From: an uncultured Polaribacter sp. | GTDB taxonomy: Bacteria; Bacteroidota; Bacteroidia; Flavobacteriales; Flavobacteriaceae | Assembly (NCBI RefSeq): GCF_947495205.1 | Contig: NZ_CANLXV010000001.1 | Span: 402,827-466,826, forward strand | DNA: 64,000 nt | Reading direction: 5' to 3' | In this document: piece after piece, positions 8,949-16,749 of the stretch | How the letters are laid out: every line of letters starts with the position of its first letter | Position numbering within the stretch: the stretch's first letter is position 1 | Position numbers and translations under genes: made by a program | The notes under the pieces: generated by a model | Database searches by the model: none | The model's input: only the letters and a program-made list of their open reading frames with translations | Told to the model about the DNA's origin: nothing

Positions 8949-9965
8949 ATGGTTACACTAAAACAAATAGCAGAAGAATTGGGTATTTCTATAACTACAG
9001 TATCTAAAGCACTTAAAGAATATCCTGATGTTAGTAAAAAAACCAGAAAGTTGGTTCGTGAAACTGCTGCTATGTTAAATTATAAACCCAATTCTTTTGC
9101 TGTAAATTTAAGAACTAAAGAATCTAAAACTATTGGTTTAATAATACCTGAAATTGTACATCATTTTTTTTCTAGTGTTATTAAGGGGATTATTTCTCAA
9201 GCAGAAAAAAAAGGATATTTGGTAATTACACTTCAATCTAACGAGTCTTATGAGTTAGAAAAAAAACAGATAGATTTATTAATAAGTAAAAGAGTTGATG
9301 GTATTTTAATTTCTTTAGCAAATGGTACTGCAGATTATAAACATATATCTGAAGTATTAAATCAAGAAACACCTTTAGTGATGTTTGATAAAATTGCGAA
9401 AGTTATAAAATGTTCTAAAGTAACCATAGACGATAGAAAGGCAGCTTACAAAGCCACACAATATTTGATTGACATTGGATGTAAAAGAATTGCGCATTTT
9501 AGAGGGCCATTATTGCCTCAAAATTCAATTGATCGTTTTTTAGGTTACAAGCAGGCTTTAACTGATAACAATATAATTTATGATTCCTCTTTGGTATATC
9601 TCTTAAATGATATGAGTTTTGATGAAGGAAAGTTTTATGCCAATCAACTTTTAAAAGATCATTCAGATGTAGATGGTATATTTATCAATACAGATTTAGT
9701 AGCTATTGGAGCCATATCAGAATTCAATAATCAAGGTATTAAAGTACCAGAACAAATAAATGTAATTGGTTTTAGCAATTGGTTTATGGCATCTGTAATT
9801 TCTCCATCTTTAACTACTATAAATCAACCTGGATTTGAAATGGGTAAAAACGCTTTTAAATTACTTTATAAAGAAATAAAAGATAAAAAAAAGAAGAAAG
9901 TTATTAATTATAAAAATATTGTTCTTGAGACAGATTTAATTATCAGAGAATCTACTAAAAGCTAA
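8949..9965 (+). CDS. LacI-family transcriptional regulator of the sucrose locus
   Basis: 338 residues. The N-terminal HTH and hinge helix span about residues 2-58 (LKQIAEELGISITTVSKAL, then LNYKPN), followed by a periplasmic-binding-protein-like sensor domain (KTIGLIIPEI at about 62, VIGFSNW at about 272). The gene diverges from the TonB receptor, and the intervening 182 bases contain two LacI-type palindromes. It probably senses a sugar or sugar phosphate of the pathway and also regulates itself. Whether it represses or activates cannot be read from the sequence. Confidence 0.9.
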   Translation: MVTLKQIAEELGISITTVSKALKEYPDVSKKTRKLVRETAAMLNYKPNSFAVNLRTKESKTIGLIIPEIVHHFFSSVIKGIISQAEKKGYLVITLQSNESYELEKKQIDLLISKRVDGILISLANGTADYKHISEVLNQETPLVMFDKIAKVIKCSKVTIDDRKAAYKATQYLIDIGCKRIAHFRGPLLPQNSIDRFLGYKQALTDNNIIYDSSLVYLLNDMSFDEGKFYANQLLKDHSDVDGIFINTDLVAIGAISEFNNQGIKVPEQINVIGFSNWFMASVISPSLTTINQPGFEMGKNAFKLLYKEIKDKKKKKVINYKNIVLETDLIIRESTKS

Positions 9966-10017
9966 TGATATAAATTTCTAGTAAAAAAACACTTTTTTAT
10001 AAAGGTAAATAATACCA

Positions 10018-10048
10018 TTGCTTTAACATTTTTTAAACTTTAATTTTG
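10018..10048 (+). promoter_or_regulatory. promoter of the DUF5686 gene
   Basis: TTG at 10018-10020, a 20-base spacer, then TAATTTTG at 10041-10048: a good match to the Bacteroidota -33/-7 pattern. Transcription would begin near 10055, which supports the ATG at 10092 over the one at 10062. Confidence 0.65.
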
Positions 10049-10091
10049 CGTTATAAATTTTATGTTTGTTATCAATCATCAAAACCAACGC

Positions 10092-12554
10092 ATGAAAAAT
10101 AAATTGCTGCTCTTTTTCTTACTCTTTACCTCCATTTTTTTAGCACAAGTAAAAGGAAAAATTACAGATGTAAAAAATGAACCTTTGTCTTTTGTAAGCG
10201 TCTATTTAGACAAATCTATAACAGGTACAACTTCTAATGACGATGGAGAATATATTTTAAATTTAAATAAATTAGGAAAACATACTTTAGTTTTTCAGTT
10301 CTTGGGCTTTAAAACATTAAAAAAAGAAATAAATATTACCTCTTTTCCTTTTGAATTGAATGTTGTTTTAGTTGAAGAAAGTGTTGCTTTAAACACCATT
10401 ACAGTTTCTACTAAAGAGAATCCTGCCAATATAATTATTAGAAAGGTTTTAGAAAATAAAGAAAAAAATACCGATAAATTTGCCAATTATACTGCCAGAT
10501 TTTACTCTAGAGGTTTAACAAGAATTAAAGATGCACCAGAAAAATTTTTCGGACAATCTACAGGAGATTTTGGTGGCGGTTTAGACTCTACCAGAAGTGG
10601 TATCATTTATTTATCAGAAACGTTTTCTAACATTTCGTTTCAGAAAAAACCCAAAAAATTTAAAGAAAAAATTATAGCATCTAAAGTTTCTGGAGAAGAC
10701 AATGGTATTAGTTTTAACAGGGCAGAAGATTCTAATATAGATTTGTACCAAAATAGTATTGAAGTTTTTAACGATTTGGTTTCACCAATTTCTAGCAATG
10801 CTTTTAACTATTATAAATACAAATTGGTAGGTGTTTTTTATGAGAAAAGTGGTAAACTAATCAATAAAATAAAATTGCTGCCAAAACGTAAAAACGATCG
10901 GGTTTTTAGTGGGTTTTTATATATTGTAGAAGATGATTGGGCTTTGTATGGTTGCGATTTAAAAACAAACGGCGCACAAGTTAATATTCCTATTGTAAAT
11001 GAATTAAAACTAAAACAGGGTTATAATTATGCAGAAGAAATAAATGCTTGGGTTCTAATTAGCCAAAGTATAGATTTTGATATTTCTATTTTTGGGTTTA
11101 AACCCAATGGAAAGTTTTCTTATGCGTATTCAGATTATAATTTTAAACCCAATTTTACTCCAAAAACGTTTACTAATGAAATTCTTTCTTTCGAAAAAAA
11201 TGCAACAAAAAAAGACACGGTTTTTTGGAACAAGCTAAGACCTGTACCTTTAACTAATGAAGAGGTTGCAGACTACAAGGTAAAAGACAGCATTAAAATA
11301 TTAAAAAAGTCTAAAAAATATTTAGATTCTACAGATGTTAAGAGTAATAAATTCGCTTGGTCGGATCCGTTTACAGGTTATACGCATAATAATTCTTATA
11401 AAAACCGTTCTTTTTCTTACAATGGGCCTTTATTACAAACAGGTTTTAATACCGTGCAAGGTGCATATACATCTATTGGTTTTAGCTATTTTAATGCTTT
11501 AAATAAAGAAGGAAAATGGTGGAGTTCTGGAGTAGATTTTAATTATGGTTTTTCTGATAAACGATTAAGACCTACTTTTTATTTTAGTAAAAAATGGGAT
11601 AATTTTTCTAAACCAAGATTAACCATTTCTGGAGGTGTTACTACACAACAATTTAATGGTAGAAAACCTATTTTAAGGTTAAATAACACTATTTCCTCTT
11701 TACTTTATGGATACAATTACATGAAAATATATGAAAAAGCTTTTGCGAGAGTGCGTTTTTCAGAACAAATAAAAAATGGTATTTATTTTTCTGGGTCTTT
11801 AGAATATGCTCAAAGATCGCCATTATTTAACACAACAAATTATTCTTTTGTAAAAGAAGAAAACAATAAATTTACATCTAACAACCCTTTAAATCCTACA
11901 GATTTTGATAATCCTGCCTTTAATACGCATACTATTGCTACTTTAAATTTGGGCGCAACTTTTGTAATTGGGCAAAAATACCTTTCTTATCCAGATAGAA
12001 AAGTAAGTGTTGGCGGCAGTAAATTTCCTAGTATAAGTTTAAACTATATAAAAAGATTTGGTGCAAGCAAAAGCAATCTAAATTCAGATGTATTTATTGC
12101 AAACATAGAGCAAAATATAAATGCAGGTAATTATGGTACGTTTTCTTACCACACAAGAGCAGCTGCTTTTTTAAAGAAAAAAGATATTGCTTTTATGGAT
12201 AAATTACAAGCAAACGGTAATCAATTATTATTTCCTATTGATAGGGAATTGAATAGTTTTAATTTGCTAGAATATTATAAGATTTACACCAATGATAAGT
12301 ATGCAGAAATGCATGTAGAGCACAATTTTAAAGGCGCTTTATTAAGTAGAATTCCGCTACTTAATAAATTAAATTTTCATGTAGTTGCTGGCGGAAAAGC
12401 TTTGTTTGTGGCAGATAAAAATCCGTATACAGAATATTCTATTGGTTTGGCAAACTTAGGTTTTGGTAAATGGCGTTTTTTAAGAATGGAATATGTAAGT
12501 GCTAGATTTGGAGCAATTAAAGAAAATGGTTTTGTATTTAGATTAAACCTGTAA
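10092..12554 (+). CDS. DUF5686 outer-membrane protein with carboxypeptidase-regulatory-like domain
   Basis: About 820 residues from the ATG at 10092, which directly precedes the signal peptide KNKLLLFFLLFTSIFLAQ; an in-frame ATG at 10062 adds ten residues that spoil it. Residues about 20-100 form a carboxypeptidase-regulatory-like beta-sandwich (KGKITDVKNEPLSFVSVYL). The rest is the DUF5686 region, rich in aromatic alternating strands and ending in FVFRLNL, which suggests an outer-membrane beta-barrel. Function is unknown to me. Only 6 bases separate it from moaD, but no functional link is evident. Confidence 0.8.
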   Translation: MKNKLLLFFLLFTSIFLAQVKGKITDVKNEPLSFVSVYLDKSITGTTSNDDGEYILNLNKLGKHTLVFQFLGFKTLKKEINITSFPFELNVVLVEESVALNTITVSTKENPANIIIRKVLENKEKNTDKFANYTARFYSRGLTRIKDAPEKFFGQSTGDFGGGLDSTRSGIIYLSETFSNISFQKKPKKFKEKIIASKVSGEDNGISFNRAEDSNIDLYQNSIEVFNDLVSPISSNAFNYYKYKLVGVFYEKSGKLINKIKLLPKRKNDRVFSGFLYIVEDDWALYGCDLKTNGAQVNIPIVNELKLKQGYNYAEEINAWVLISQSIDFDISIFGFKPNGKFSYAYSDYNFKPNFTPKTFTNEILSFEKNATKKDTVFWNKLRPVPLTNEEVADYKVKDSIKILKKSKKYLDSTDVKSNKFAWSDPFTGYTHNNSYKNRSFSYNGPLLQTGFNTVQGAYTSIGFSYFNALNKEGKWWSSGVDFNYGFSDKRLRPTFYFSKKWDNFSKPRLTISGGVTTQQFNGRKPILRLNNTISSLLYGYNYMKIYEKAFARVRFSEQIKNGIYFSGSLEYAQRSPLFNTTNYSFVKEENNKFTSNNPLNPTDFDNPAFNTHTIATLNLGATFVIGQKYLSYPDRKVSVGGSKFPSISLNYIKRFGASKSNLNSDVFIANIEQNINAGNYGTFSYHTRAAAFLKKKDIAFMDKLQANGNQLLFPIDRELNSFNLLEYYKIYTNDKYAEMHVEHNFKGALLSRIPLLNKLNFHVVAGGKALFVADKNPYTEYSIGLANLGFGKWRFLRMEYVSARFGAIKENGFVFRLNL

Positions 12555-12560
12555 TTATAT

Positions 12561-12806
12561 ATGATGAAAATAACAACACTTTTTTTTGGAATAACAACAG
12601 ATTTAGTTGGGAAAACGCAATTAGAAATAGCGGTTAAAAACGAAATTGTTGTAGCAGAATTTAAAAAGTTACTTCAAGAAAAATATCCAGCATTAAAAAA
12701 TATAGATTCTTATGCTATTGCTGTAAATGAAACGTATGCAGAAAACAATTTTTTGCTGAAAGAAAATGATACTGTTGCCATAATTCCGCCAGTTAGTGGA
12801 GGGTAA
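12561..12806 (+). CDS. moaD: molybdopterin synthase sulfur carrier subunit MoaD
   Basis: 81 residues with a ubiquitin-like fold. The C-terminus VAIIPPVSGG ends in the Gly-Gly that is adenylated and thiocarboxylated. It delivers sulfur to MoaE to convert cyclic pyranopterin monophosphate to molybdopterin. Two adjacent ATGs (12561 and 12564) are possible starts. moaE lies about 500 bases downstream in the same direction, with an opposite-strand DUF3817 gene between. The other moa genes are not in the window. Confidence 0.9.
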   Translation: MMKITTLFFGITTDLVGKTQLEIAVKNEIVVAEFKKLLQEKYPALKNIDSYAIAVNETYAENNFLLKENDTVAIIPPVSGG

Positions 12807-12905
12807 TTCCTATCTTAATCTTCCCAAAGAAAAAAATATTGCCGAATTGAAATTTTATGTAAAATCTATGTTTTTAAGACGTGATTTAATCAATCTTAAA
12901 AAAAA

Positions 12906-13178
12906 CTATTGCAAATACTTTTTATCCACGTAAAAAGTACCAAAAGGAATTACAGAACAGGCTAAAACAATAATTAAAGTTTTAAAATTCCATTTCATTT
13001 GTTTTTGAATAACAATTGCTAAAACAATATACAGCATAAATAAAAGTCCATGTGGCATACCCAACATTTTTACATAAGTAACATCACCTTGTAAATATTT
13101 TATAGGAACTGCAATAAAAAGTAACAATAAGTAAGAAACTCCTTCTAAAAAACTAATAATTCTAAATGTTTTTTTCAT
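12906..13178 (-). CDS. DUF3817 small integral membrane protein
   Basis: 90 residues with three predicted membrane segments (about 7-25, 42-60, 66-84). The family signature EGVSYLLLLFIAVPIKY near the N-terminus and the MPHGLLF segment near residue 42 match DUF3817 (YdzA-like). Function unknown. It sits in reverse orientation between moaD and moaE. Confidence 0.8.
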   Translation of the reverse strand: MKKTFRIISFLEGVSYLLLLFIAVPIKYLQGDVTYVKMLGMPHGLLFMLYIVLAIVIQKQMKWNFKTLIIVLACSVIPFGTFYVDKKYLQ

Positions 13179-13261
13179 GTTGATAGTTTTGTTTTTTTTG
13201 GTACAAAGAGGTTAAGTTTCGCTATTCAGTTTTACATAACAAAAATACGAATTTGTTTTCC

Positions 13262-13269
13262 TATTTTTG
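13262..13269 (+). promoter_or_regulatory. -7 element upstream of moaE
   Basis: TATTTTTG, 31 bases before the ATG. No convincing -33 at the usual spacing. Confidence 0.4.
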
Positions 13270-13300
13270 TTGAAATTGAATTTATTTAGGGGTTAAAGAA

Positions 13301-13723
13301 ATGCAAAAAACAAGTATAAAAATTACATCAGAAAAACTAGATTTACAAGATTGTTATGCGTTTGTAGAAGACGATACTTGTGGCGGAATTGCAGCTTTTG
13401 TAGGCACTGTTAGAAATGATACAGAAGGTAAAGAAGTAAAACAACTCGATTTTTCTACCTACAAACCTATGGCAATTAAAGAAATGCAAAAAATTGCAGA
13501 TTTGGCCTTAGAAAAATTCGACATAAAAAAAATTGCCATACATCATGCAGAAGGCATGTTACAAATAGGCGCTATTCCTGTAATTATTACCACATCTTCT
13601 AAACATAGAAAAAACGCTTTTTTAGCGTGTGAATTTGCCATAGATACTTTAAAAGAAACAGTTCCAATTTGGAAAAAAGAATATTTTTCAGATGGCGAAG
13701 TTTGGGTAAATGCACATCCATGA
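13301..13723 (+). CDS. moaE: molybdopterin synthase catalytic subunit MoaE
   Basis: 140 residues. With thiocarboxylated MoaD it adds the dithiolene sulfurs that make molybdopterin. Family motifs include GGIAAFVGTVRN (about residues 28-39), the IHHAEGML region near 81 and the catalytic-site segment SKHRKNAFLACEFAID near 102-117, with the C-terminal PIWKKEYF holding a conserved lysine. Length fits the family. Confidence 0.92.
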   Translation: MQKTSIKITSEKLDLQDCYAFVEDDTCGGIAAFVGTVRNDTEGKEVKQLDFSTYKPMAIKEMQKIADLALEKFDIKKIAIHHAEGMLQIGAIPVIITTSSKHRKNAFLACEFAIDTLKETVPIWKKEYFSDGEVWVNAHP

Positions 13724-13734
13724 TTTTAGTTTGC

Positions 13735-13762
13735 AGTTCTAAGTTCTAAGTTCTCAGTCTTC
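13735..13762. repeat. short degenerate 7-bp tandem repeat
   Basis: AGTTCTA twice (13735-13748), then AGTTCTC and AGTCTTC. A second 7-bp-period sequence lies about 170 bases away in ctaA. It is noncoding, between the convergent moaE and ctaA. Confidence 0.7.
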
Positions 13763-13889
13763 GGTATTGAGTCTTAAAATTGCAGTTATTTTATTATTTT
13801 AGTTTCAAAATTTCAAAGTCTGTCAGTTTAAGTGATTTCGATTTTTTATCGCAATTGTAGCGAGAACATTTTAAAATTTTTATCAATTT

Positions 13890-15020
13890 TTAATTGAGTA
13901 AAGTTGCAAAAACGCTGTTTTTTATTTTTCTTAAAAACCAAAAACCAAAAACCAAAAACCAAAAACCAAAAACCAAAAACCAAAAACCAAAAACCAAAAA
14001 CCAAAAACTAACAGCTCTCCTACTTTGTAGCCATAAATAAAATTGTAAACCAAATAAAATTGCACCTGCCAATAAATGTACAGCTTGTGTACCAAAAGGA
14101 ATTTCTGCATAATACATTAAAATTCCTGTAATTATTTCTAAGAAAATTAAGAAAACAATCCAATTTACCAGTTTAAAACCTAAATTTTTAATCTGATTTA
14201 AATAGAACATTCCTAAATTAACCAATACAATAGCAATGGTAAAAGATCTATGAAAGTAAAATTTAAAACTAGGGTTTAATAAGCTTAGGTTTTTATTTTC
14301 GAAACCAAATAGTTTAACCTGCTCATCTATAAACTGCCTTACTTGTGTGCCCATTGCAATTTGTATCAAAGAAAAAATAACAGATATTAAAAGCAATTTG
14401 TTAAAAAGAGCGTCATATATATAGGTTTTTGTATTAGAAACAATAAATTTTAAACGTAATAAAAGTGCAATTATAATTAAACCTACCACCATGTGTATGG
14501 TAATAATAGTTGGTGTTAAATTGCTGTCTACAACTGTTTTTCCTAACCACGCTTCAAAAAGCATTAAGAAAAAAGCAATAAAAGCAAGTATTGGTATTTG
14601 TTTGTTTTCTTTTCTAAAAAGAAAAGCTCCGTAAATTAAAAATAAAAACACAAAACCAGATAAAACAGACGCCAAACGATTTATGTATTCTGTCCAGGTA
14701 TGAAATTTATTAAATATGTTGTAATCGTGTTTGGTGTATTTAGCCCAATTTTTACTATAAAAAGTAGTTGCTGTGTTTACATCATGTTCTGCAACATATA
14801 AAGTTTCATCTTTAATAATAATGTATCCTTTTTTAAAGGTTGTGTTGGGTTTCCAGGTTATTTGTTCTTCAGAAGTTGGTGGTATATAATACCCAAAACA
14901 TTTGGGCCAATCAGGGCAGCCCATTCCAGAACCTGTCATTCTTACAACAGAGCCTGCTAGAAAAATTAAATACACAGAAATTATAGCAATTTGAACAATT
15001 TTTGGGAATCTTTTTTTCAT
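13890..15020 (-). CDS. ctaA: heme A synthase (COX15/CtaA) with microsatellite-encoded tail
   Basis: Oxidises the heme O methyl group to make heme A for cytochrome oxidase. Eight membrane segments are expected. Visible motifs: GSVVRMTGSGMGCPDWPKC near the N-terminus (conserved Cys pair region), the heme-ligand His segment EYINRLASV, and later HRSFT and QAVHLLAGA. I start at the ATG at 15018-15020, because the longer frame (15038) begins inside the -7 element at 15036-15043. Natural family length (about 340) is reached at about 14010. From there ten copies of a 7-bp repeat encode a FWFLVFG repeat, and about 14 further residues follow, giving a hydrophobic tail of about 40 residues absent from the family. 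Confidence 0.9.
   Translation of the reverse strand: MKKRFPKIVQIAIISVYLIFLAGSVVRMTGSGMGCPDWPKCFGYYIPPTSEEQITWKPNTTFKKGYIIIKDETLYVAEHDVNTATTFYSKNWAKYTKHDYNIFNKFHTWTEYINRLASVLSGFVFLFLIYGAFLFRKENKQIPILAFIAFFLMLFEAWLGKTVVDSNLTPTIITIHMVVGLIIIALLLRLKFIVSNTKTYIYDALFNKLLLISVIFSLIQIAMGTQVRQFIDEQVKLFGFENKNLSLLNPSFKFYFHRSFTIAIVLVNLGMFYLNQIKNLGFKLVNWIVFLIFLEIITGILMYYAEIPFGTQAVHLLAGAILFGLQFYLWLQSRRAVSFWFLVFGFWFLVFGFWFLVFGFWFLRKIKNSVFATLLN
13933..14008. repeat. ten-copy heptanucleotide microsatellite inside ctaA
   Basis: Ten perfect copies of CCAAAAA (first CC at 13938, last at 14001), preceded by AAAAA and followed by C. Because 7 is not a multiple of 3, three units encode seven residues (FWFLVFG on the minus strand), and gain or loss of one unit shifts the frame of the tail. 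Confidence 0.97.
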
Positions 15021-15035
15021 GTAAAAACCTTTTTG

Positions 15036-15043
15036 CAAAGATA
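15036..15043 (-). promoter_or_regulatory. -7 element of ctaA
   Basis: TATCTTTG on the minus strand, 15 bases before the ATG at 15020, implying a short leader. Confidence 0.55.
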
Positions 15044-15453
15044 CCTATAAATAAGTTTTTTAAAAAAAGGACATGGCTTTTTTTGCTATGTAAAAATGTT
15101 CTAAATAGCCTAATAAAAACCCTATTTATAAGTAAAATTAATGTTAATTATAAGTGAATTTAATGTTTAATGTTTTTCTATAAACGTTAAACGCTTAATT
15201 TTTTTTCGGTTTGCTAACTTTTTTAAGAATGTCAGTAATAGCAATAAGTTTGCGTTTTTTACACTTGTAATATATTGAAAACTAAATACTTGTAGAAATG
15301 TTAAAATTTTAGATTTTTTAAATATTTTTTGCTTTTGTTAAAAACTTCAAGGGATTTGTGAATAACTATGACTTTCTTTTTGGAACAAAAAAAGCCATCT
15401 TTGTAGAGGTGGTATTTAACCATTTATTAACTTAGAACAAATACCTTTTTATC
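15044..15453. other. intergenic region between ctaA and nrdB
   Basis: About 410 bases of AT-rich DNA between divergent genes. No ORF, RNA gene or strong hairpin seen. I looked for NrdR-type boxes upstream of nrdB and found none convincing. A weak CATCTTTG element sits at 15396-15403. Confidence 0.5.
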
Positions 15454-16728
15454 GTGGAAATTACTCAAATAATTAAGCGAGATTACCAAACCAGTAATTT
15501 CGAATTAGACAAGATTACTCGGGCTATAGAAAAAGCCATGCTTTCTGTAGACAACGGATCAAGAGAAGATGCTCTTGCAATTACAAATATTGTGAATGGT
15601 ACCTTATTAGAAAGGAAGTTAAAAGAACCCAATTATGTGCCAACTGTAGAGCAAATTCAAGATATTGTAGAATTTAAGTTAATGGATAGCCCATTTCATG
15701 ATGTGGCTAAAGCTTATATTTTATATAGAGATGAGCAAAACAGAAGCAGAAAAAAGAATATTTTCGAAAAAAGATTAAATCTTAAACCTTATGATTATCC
15801 AGAATTAAATGAATATGTAGATGCTATTAGACATTCGTATTGGATTCATACAGAATTTAATTATACAAGCGATATTCAAGATTTTAAGGCAGGTTTAAGT
15901 GAAGTAGAAAAAAGTGCCATTAAAAATACCATGTTGGCAATTTCTCAAATAGAAGTAGCTGTAAAAACTTTTTGGGGAGATATTTATAAGAAAATGCCAA
16001 AACCAGAAATTGGTTCTGTAGGTGCTACATTCGCAGAAAGTGAAGTAAGGCACCATGATGCATATTCACATTTATTAGAAATTTTAGGATTAAATAACGA
16101 GTTTAAAAACTTGAAAAAAAATCCTGTAATTATGCGACGTGTAAATTACTTAGAAGGAGCACTTAAAAATGTAAATAGCGAGGATAATAAAGAGTTTTCA
16201 GAATCTATTATTTTGTTCTCATTGTTTATAGAACATGTTTCTTTGTTTTCTCAGTTTTTAATAATAATGGCTTTTAACAAACATAGAAACAAATTAAAAG
16301 GTATTTCTAATGTAGTAGAAGCAACATCAAAAGAAGAACAAATTCATGGAGACTTTGGTATTGATGTAATTAAAATTATTAAAGCAGAAAACCCAGATTG
16401 GTTTGATGAAGCACATGGTTTATTAGTACAAGAAACATGTAGAGAGGCATTTATTGCAGAAAGTAAAATAATCGATTGGATTTTTGAGAAAGGAGAATTA
16501 GACTTCTTACCAAAAGATGTAATTAAAGAATTTATCAAAAATAGATTCAACAAATCTTTAGCTAGCATTGGTGTAGATCAAGTATTTGATGTAGATGAAG
16601 CTTTATTAGCAGAAACAGATTGGTTTGATGATGAAATTATTGGAACCAAACACGGAGATTTCTTTGTAAAAAGATCTATAAATTATAGTAAAAGAACTAA
16701 AAGTATTACTAGCGACGACCTATTTTAA
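15454..16728 (+). CDS. nrdB: class I ribonucleotide reductase small subunit with N-terminal ATP-cone
   Basis: 424 residues from a GTG start. Residues about 3-92 form an ATP-cone (ITQIIKRDYQTSNFELDKI), normally found on the large subunit. The ferritin-like R2 part follows: probable first metal ligand E167, E197 and H200 in EVRHH, radical-site tyrosine Y204, then Glu in FIEHVSLF and an EQIH pair. It generates the radical used by NrdA. This matches the NrdB type described in the flavobacterium Leeuwenhoekiella blandensis, where dATP on the R2 cone drives inhibitory oligomerisation. The NrdA here has no cone. nrdA follows after 21 bases. The metal cofactor (Fe or Mn) cannot be read from sequence. 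Confidence 0.93.
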   Translation: MEITQIIKRDYQTSNFELDKITRAIEKAMLSVDNGSREDALAITNIVNGTLLERKLKEPNYVPTVEQIQDIVEFKLMDSPFHDVAKAYILYRDEQNRSRKKNIFEKRLNLKPYDYPELNEYVDAIRHSYWIHTEFNYTSDIQDFKAGLSEVEKSAIKNTMLAISQIEVAVKTFWGDIYKKMPKPEIGSVGATFAESEVRHHDAYSHLLEILGLNNEFKNLKKNPVIMRRVNYLEGALKNVNSEDNKEFSESIILFSLFIEHVSLFSQFLIIMAFNKHRNKLKGISNVVEATSKEEQIHGDFGIDVIKIIKAENPDWFDEAHGLLVQETCREAFIAESKIIDWIFEKGELDFLPKDVIKEFIKNRFNKSLASIGVDQVFDVDEALLAETDWFDDEIIGTKHGDFFVKRSINYSKRTKSITSDDLF

Positions 16729-16749
16729 ACCACCACCTCATTATAACCT

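Noticed and set aside
10062..10091. Upstream ATG of the DUF5686 gene
   Set aside because: It adds ten residues before a clear signal peptide and starts very close to the predicted transcription start; ATG 10092 is better.
15044..15453. NrdR boxes upstream of nrdB
   Set aside because: AT-rich matches only; no paired box at the expected spacing.
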